NCBI GenBank assembly: GCA_023664085.1
Contig: JAMPGE010000001.1
Location: forward strand, 355,474 to 419,196
Source of the DNA: Muribaculum sp.
GTDB taxonomy: Bacteria; Bacteroidota; Bacteroidia; Bacteroidales; Muribaculaceae
DNA: 63,723 nucleotides
Direction: 5' to 3'
This document shows, one piece after another, positions 59,375 to 63,723 of this stretch; within the stretch, counting starts at the first letter, position 1; the number at the start of each line of letters is the position of its first letter. The notes beneath the pieces were generated by a model. The model did no database searches and was not told the origin of the DNA. It worked only from the letters and a program-made list of their open reading frames with translations. Both the position numbers and the translations under genes were made by a program.

Positions 59375-61027
59375 TTAATCTTTACCTTCGGGTATTCGGT
59401 CGGTTTCGATGAGATGGAGCAGGGCGGGAAGGGCCTCGTCTGTGGGAATGTTTTTTCGGATGAGGGTCTTGCCCTTATATATGCTTACACGGCCCGGACC
59501 TGCGCCGACATAGCCGTAATCGGCATCGGCCATTTCGCCGGGACCGTTGACCACGCATCCCATCACTCCTATTTTCAGCCCCTTGAGATGAGCCGTGGCT
59601 TCCTTCACTTCTTTGAGTGTCTGCTGGAGGTCAAACAGGGTGCGACCGCAACTCGGACAGGAGATGTATTCTGTGCGAGTGAAGCGAAGGCGGGCGGCCT
59701 GCAATAGGCATAGAGAGATGCTGTCGAGCTCTTCTTTGCTCAGAGATGGTGCGTCCAGCCATATGCCGGAGGCGTATCCGTTGAGAAGGAGGGCTCCGAA
59801 ATCTGCCCCGGCCTTCACTTCCACCGTCTGTTTGTCGGCATCACAATATTGCAGGCGAACGATTATCGGGCTGCGGCCTCCGGCTTCGATATATCTTTCT
59901 ATCCATGATGCTATGGCTCCCGGACGATTGGCGTTGGCAGTGGTGAGGATTATGGGCATCGTGTCGTCAATTACCGTTGGCTCGTCTTCAGCCGATGCAA
60001 ATCTTGCGTGGATGGATAGCCTTTCCGCGGAGATGTCGGCTCCCACTGCCATCGGGAATGCTCCGGGAGCGATTTCGAGCTTTGGGGAAAGAGGATTGAG
60101 AAGATCTCTGGATGGGAAGGGAGCCTCTTTGGCAGGCACAGGAACGGGGGAGTGGCCCTCACGCGATGTGATGTAGTCTCGGAGCAGCCGGGCCACGGGG
60201 ATCTCTCTTTCGGGGTCTTCACTCAATGATACACGAATCGTATCTCCCAAACCTTCGGAGAGAAGAGTGCCTATGCCTACGGCGCTCTTCACTCGTCCGT
60301 CTTCGCCGTCGCCAGCTTCGGTCACTCCCAAATGCAGCGGAAAATTCATCCCTTCTGCATCCATGGTGCTGGCAAGAAGACGCACTGTCTCCACCATCAC
60401 TGCCGTATTGCTCGATTTGATGGATATGACGATGTCGTTGAAGTCCATTCCTCTGAAAATCCGCAAATATTCCATCACGGATTCTACCATGCCGGGGGCG
60501 GTGTCGCCGTAGCGACTCATGATTCTGTCGGAGAGCGATCCATGGTTCACGCCCAGTCGAATGGCTGTGTGATGCTCGCGGCAAAGCTCAATCAAGGGTT
60601 TCACCGCATTGCGGATCTTGTCTATTTCAGCCGTATACTCTTCATCTGTGAAATCAAGTTTCTTGAACGTACGGGCCGGATCGGCAAAGTTTCCGGGATT
60701 GATACGCACGCCCTCACATGTGGTGGCCGCCATGAGAGCCGCGCGGGGATTGAAATGCACGTCCGCCACCAAGGGCACGTCTTCACCCAGTTCTTTTATC
60801 CGTTGACTTATCCGCAGCATGTTGGCGGCCTCGCGTTCGCCCTGCGTGGTAAGACGTACGATTTCTCCACCTTCACGCACTATTCTGATGGCTTGGAGGG
60901 CACTCCCTTCCGTGTCCATGGTGGACGTATTGGTCATGGATTGGAGCACGATGGGATTTCCCCCTCCGATTATTGCTTTGCCCACCGCCACTTCGCGTGT
61001 GGGGCGTCTGAAATAGTTGTATATCAT
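59375..61027 (-). CDS. ispG: 4-hydroxy-3-methylbut-2-enyl diphosphate synthase
   Basis: Fe-S enzyme of the non-mevalonate isoprenoid pathway, converting MEcPP to HMBPP. It is 550 residues: the N-terminal TIM barrel (PIVLQSMTNTSTMDTEGS, VADVHFNPRAAL, VRINPGNFAD, LGVNHGSLSDR), an inserted middle domain typical of Bacteroidetes/plant-type IspG, and the C-terminal cluster domain with CPSCGRTLFD and MGCVVNGPGEM, giving three Cys ligands and the conserved Glu. It is shorter than the 600-plus residues I associate with many Bacteroidetes versions, so the insert is compact. It is last in the RluA-PAP2-ispG run. Confidence 0.95.
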   Translation of the reverse strand: MIYNYFRRPTREVAVGKAIIGGGNPIVLQSMTNTSTMDTEGSALQAIRIVREGGEIVRLTTQGEREAANMLRISQRIKELGEDVPLVADVHFNPRAALMAATTCEGVRINPGNFADPARTFKKLDFTDEEYTAEIDKIRNAVKPLIELCREHHTAIRLGVNHGSLSDRIMSRYGDTAPGMVESVMEYLRIFRGMDFNDIVISIKSSNTAVMVETVRLLASTMDAEGMNFPLHLGVTEAGDGEDGRVKSAVGIGTLLSEGLGDTIRVSLSEDPEREIPVARLLRDYITSREGHSPVPVPAKEAPFPSRDLLNPLSPKLEIAPGAFPMAVGADISAERLSIHARFASAEDEPTVIDDTMPIILTTANANRPGAIASWIERYIEAGGRSPIIVRLQYCDADKQTVEVKAGADFGALLLNGYASGIWLDAPSLSKEELDSISLCLLQAARLRFTRTEYISCPSCGRTLFDLQQTLKEVKEATAHLKGLKIGVMGCVVNGPGEMADADYGYVGAGPGRVSIYKGKTLIRKNIPTDEALPALLHLIETDRIPEGKD

Positions 61028-61077
61028 TTTGTAAGGTAGTCTATGAAATTTTGCCGGATTATGAGACCGGGTCTAAA

Positions 61078-61893
61078 TCAATGAATGAAGCCGAGCAGGT
61101 ATACGCTGAGAAATCCCACCGCGTATCCTGCGAGTACCTGTGCGAGTGTGTGGCGTCCGAGCCATATACGGGCGCTTCCAAGCAGCCCGGCAGCCAGCAC
61201 CGTGCCCAGCATCCACCAGGTGAGATCACAGCAAGGGTAGCCTACGCGGTTTATCACCAGAAGCATGGCGGCCACTCCGGCTATGGCTGCTGCGTGGGCT
61301 GAGATCTTCCAGCGGAAATTGATCAGCATGTTGATCAGGGCGGCAAGGGCTCCTCCGGCGTAAAACAGACACATCCACAACGGCGCGCCCTTGAAATGGA
61401 AGAATACTGCCGTGCCCATATAGCTTATTATCATGATGATATAAGGGATGAGGCGTTCCTGACGCCCGTTGAGCCCTACGTCCTGCACTATTCCCATCGC
61501 TTTGAGAATGAATACAAGAAGCATCGGAAGCACTGCATTGAATCCAAACACGATGAGCGTAAACACCGCTTTTGTGCTGTGGGAGGCAATGTGGAGAGAC
61601 GAAAGACCGAAAATCATCATCGTGGCATAGACCGACACCAGCATCGGCACGAGAATCCAAGAGATGATGTTGCAGCAGCGGGTGACAAACTTTTCGCCTT
61701 CCGTAGGCATTTCGTCAAATCGCGGAGATTGGGGCCTCGCGCAGGGATGAGTCTCACTTTTTGCTTCCCCGCAACTTTTCAAAGATTCCGTTTCTGTATC
61801 TACATGGGAATCTGCGGAGGGAGAGACTCCATGCTCCTCCTCAGGCTCATTGCCGGGCGTATATGGATAATAGTCGCTTTTATCTATTTTCAT
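61078..61893 (-). CDS. PAP2-like membrane phosphatase family protein
   Basis: 271 residues. A polar, acidic N-terminus of about 75 residues is followed by about six membrane helices. Remnants of the PAP2 phosphatase motifs are visible: ERLIPY (first motif), KISAHAAAIAG with the histidine of motif 2, and SARIWLGRHTLAQVLAG for motif 3, keeping Arg and His but with Gln in place of the final Asp. It might act on lipid phosphates such as undecaprenyl diphosphate, or be a divergent member without that activity. It lies 50 bases upstream of ispG. Confidence 0.75.
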   Translation of the reverse strand: MKIDKSDYYPYTPGNEPEEEHGVSPSADSHVDTETESLKSCGEAKSETHPCARPQSPRFDEMPTEGEKFVTRCCNIISWILVPMLVSVYATMMIFGLSSLHIASHSTKAVFTLIVFGFNAVLPMLLVFILKAMGIVQDVGLNGRQERLIPYIIMIISYMGTAVFFHFKGAPLWMCLFYAGGALAALINMLINFRWKISAHAAAIAGVAAMLLVINRVGYPCCDLTWWMLGTVLAAGLLGSARIWLGRHTLAQVLAGYAVGFLSVYLLGFIH

Positions 61894-61961
61894 TGGTCAG
61901 CTTCAGGTGAATGGCATTATATACTGTTACACTAATAACGATACTGCCGACCGGTTGGTTC

Positions 61962-62864
61962 TCAACGGTGAAGCAGCGAGATGAATCGTGACGGCACGGG
62001 GAGTTCGAAGTTCATGTCGCGCCGGGTGACGGGATGAGCGAAGCGAAGAGTGCGGGCATGAAGGGCCAGACGGTTAATCGGGCTGGCCTTGGCTCCGTAT
62101 TTGCGGTCGCCGACTATAGGATGGCCCAAATCCTTTGCGTGGACACGTATCTGGTTTTTGCGCCCCGTGTCGAGTTCGAATTCCACGAGGGAATAACCTC
62201 CTCCACGTTTGAGCACGCGGTAACGGGTCACGGCTGTCTTTCCCAGCAGAGGATCCGGCGTGGAATATACTTCAAACCGGGAAGTTTCCTCAAGGTTGCT
62301 GCGCACCATGCCGTTTTCTTCTTCCATCACCCCTTCGCATACGGCCACATAGCGTCTGCTGAGCACCATATTGTTCCAGTTGTGCTGCATGGCGGTCTGG
62401 GCCTCCATGTTTTTCGCAAACATCATCAGCCCGGAAGTGGCACGGTCCAGTCGGTGCACCACAAAGATCTTGTTGGCCGGATGCTGCTTCTTGACGTAGT
62501 CTTTGAGGATGCTGTAGGCAGTCTCCTCTTTTTTCTGCGAACCTGTGGCCACCGACAGAAGTCCGTAGCCTTTGTTCACTACGATTATATCGTCGTCTTC
62601 ATACACAATCTTAAGCCGCGGATGGCTGAACACCACAAACGGACGCGTCTTGTTAAACTCAACGCAGTCGCCCGGCTTTATCGGATGGTTGAACTGAGTT
62701 GTCACCACCCCGTTTACCCGGAAATGCCCGAACTTAAGCCAAGTCTTTATGTCACCGCGCTTTGCCTGCGGCATCATAGTGCCTGCGAATTTCATAAGTT
62801 CGTCTTCGGCATCCGTATTGTTCCACCAGGCGAATATCCTGTCTTCCTCAAATCTTCGTTTCAT
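61962..62864 (-). CDS. RluA-family pseudouridine synthase
   Basis: Pseudouridine synthase for rRNA or tRNA, about 300 residues from MKRRFEEDRIF; the frame to 62900 runs through the promoter. An S4-like RNA-binding part (GDIKTWLKFGHFRVNGVVTTQFNHPIKPGD, read as KTWLKFGHFRVNG and IKPGD) precedes the catalytic core with VVHRLDRATSGLMMFAKN, whose aspartate is the nucleophile. ELDTGRKNQIRVHAKDLGHPIVGDRKYG (read as TGRKNQIRVH and HPIVGDRKYG) completes the family signature. Which RNA site it modifies is not clear. It is the first gene of the run leading to ispG. Confidence 0.93.
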   Translation of the reverse strand: MKRRFEEDRIFAWWNNTDAEDELMKFAGTMMPQAKRGDIKTWLKFGHFRVNGVVTTQFNHPIKPGDCVEFNKTRPFVVFSHPRLKIVYEDDDIIVVNKGYGLLSVATGSQKKEETAYSILKDYVKKQHPANKIFVVHRLDRATSGLMMFAKNMEAQTAMQHNWNNMVLSRRYVAVCEGVMEEENGMVRSNLEETSRFEVYSTPDPLLGKTAVTRYRVLKRGGGYSLVEFELDTGRKNQIRVHAKDLGHPIVGDRKYGAKASPINRLALHARTLRFAHPVTRRDMNFELPVPSRFISLLHR

Positions 62865-62869
62865 AACCG

Positions 62870-62900
62870 CAAAATTACCAATTTTTTGCGATATATGCAA
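62870..62900 (-). promoter_or_regulatory. Promoter for the RluA-PAP2-ispG run
   Basis: Minus strand: TTG (62900-62898), 20 bases, TAATTTTG (62877-62870), ending only a few bases before the ATG at 62864. The message would be nearly leaderless. Confidence 0.65.
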
Positions 62901-63270
62901 TAAGAGGCTGGAAATCAGAGGGAGCGAAATTGACGTTTGTACTAAATTCGTACTGAATGGGATAATGGTGGCAACTGGTTAGAAATCAATTTGATTTATT
63001 TAATATGTGTTAACAATTTTTAATTGCTTTCAGTTGCTCATTTTTTTGCGTTCAAGGGTCACTTTTTGCGATTTTTCGCAACTACATTTTTGAAATTCTC
63101 CATTATCCCGCTCTCTTGCGGCTTCTAATATGCAAAGATAGCTCTTTATTTTGGCTTCTACAAGTATCCGGCTGAAGTGTTTTCAAAGTGTTTTTGGGAA
63201 CGACAGATTTGGGGCTGTTGATGTTCAGTTTCTCATTCCCAGATTTTCAAGTTTCTGCATAATTCTTATC
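62901..63270. other. Intergenic region without recognised genes
   Basis: AT-rich sequence. Small GCGATTTTTCGC-type dyads occur around 63066-63080. No open frame with family features is present; the 76-codon frame at 63151-63381 ends inside the first direct repeat and is not convincing. Confidence 0.5.
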
Positions 63271-63424
63271 TTTTGGGATGTGTGCCGGACATCGAATGGC
63301 TGCGTTGCCGACGATGTGCAGCCGGGGGCTGACTATCATCTTACGGCAGTCGCTGTCATTCCATATCCGGCAGGGTTGTAATCCACGGTGGTAAAGACCG
63401 ACATATATCCGGCGACTGCGTTGC
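63271..63424. repeat. Direct repeat, copy 1 (about 154 bp)
   Basis: About 95 percent identical by eye to 63569-63723, in the same orientation, with starts 298 bp apart. It contains a stem GGCTGC/GCAGCC (around 63297-63322) nested in an ACATCG/CGATGT pairing. The 144 bases between the copies are not repeated. No protein family was recognised in any frame of the repeat. Confidence 0.85.
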
Positions 63425-63568
63425 TCTGCGTCTTGGATAAATGTCCGTCATTACCCTTTGTCGGGATTACGACATAGTTCTTTGATTTAAGTCACGCTAT
63501 TCTGCTTTTCTTTGTGTGCATTTATATCTTCGGATTTTACACGGTTCTTTTTTGAGAGGTAGGTTTAG

Positions 63569-63723
63569 TTTTGGGTTGTGATGCCGGACATCGAATGGCT
63601 GCGTTGCCGACGATGTGCAGCCTGGGGCTGACTATCATCTTACGGCAGTCGCCGTCATTGCATGTCAGGCAGGGTTGTAATCCACGGTGGTAAAGACCGA
63701 CATATATCCGGCGACTCCGTTGC
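63569..63723. repeat. Direct repeat, copy 2 (runs to the window end)
   Basis: Second copy, with a handful of substitutions and one added base relative to copy 1. It reaches the last base of the window, so more copies may lie beyond. The same GGCTGC/GCAGCC stem is kept. Confidence 0.85.

Noticed and set aside
63271..63723. CRISPR array or integron cassette array at the window end
   Set aside because: Units are about 155 bp with 144 bp between, far too long for CRISPR, and no clear attC-type core sites or integrase were seen.

Overview
The window looks like a chromosomal segment of a Bacteroidales bacterium. A Muribaculaceae-like member is plausible, but the family-level placement is weak. Supporting signs are several intergenic promoters of the Bacteroides type (TTTG or TTG, 19-21 bases, TAnnTTTG), a MurF-alanine racemase fusion, a class III fructose-bisphosphatase, an enlarged IspG, the DUF3098 and DUF4831 families, rubrerythrin, and BspA-type leucine-rich-repeat proteins. 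Most of the content is housekeeping; there is no phage, integrase, complete insertion sequence or CRISPR array.

Layout. 1-9.6 kb: tRNA-Ser, topA-prfB, a 38-unit 9-bp minisatellite, fbp, a short-chain dehydrogenase and gyrB. 9.6-13.4 kb: rfbB, which overlaps gyrB by one base, then an acetyltransferase / aminotransferase / phosphoglycosyl-transferase trio with overlapping ends. 13.4-14.8 kb: a reverse-strand lysozyme-like protein plus lipoprotein pair. 14.9-28.4 kb: an exopolysaccharide locus (WecA-like initiator, Wza, Wzc, CpsB-type phosphatase, two EpsG-type polymerases, gmd, fcl, rfbA, Wzi, lipoprotein) that contains no ordinary glycosyltransferase and no flippase. 28.4-47.4 kb: murF-alr, class II aldolase with a long GC-rich leader, a GtrB-like glycosyltransferase, the nnr-DUF4831-xseA-xseB operon, the mtaB-GT2-surE operon and the ftsX-DUF3098-uppP-truB-queA-GT4 operon. 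47.4-49.5 kb: a small RNA candidate, rubrerythrin and recO. 49.6-59.0 kb: a reverse-strand island of two long secreted LRR paralogues enclosing two paralogous TIM-barrel glycosidase-like proteins. 59.1-62.9 kb: a MITE-like relic, ispG, a PAP2-like membrane protein and an RluA-type pseudouridine synthase. 62.9 kb to the end: no convincing gene, but two ~155-bp direct repeats 298 bp apart.

How the parts fit. The sugar-nucleotide enzymes (RfbA, RfbB, Gmd, Fcl), the two lipid-carrier sugar-phosphate transferases, the Wza-Wzc-Wzi export parts and UppP together can start, supply, export and recycle the carrier of a surface polysaccharide. The glycosyltransferases that would complete the repeat unit are scattered (32.5, 39.6 and 46.3 kb) or lie outside the window.

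The most unusual content is (a) the LRR / glycosidase-like / glycosidase-like / LRR island, where one glycosidase paralogue has lost the residues expected to be catalytic and one LRR paralogue has expanded a 22-residue repeat; (b) two putative small RNA genes on the minus strand, each with a rho-independent terminator whose G-U pairs fix the strand, and sharing a 5' motif; (c) the 219-bp relic whose left inverted repeat is split by 49 bases. All calls come from reading the sequence; no database search was run.
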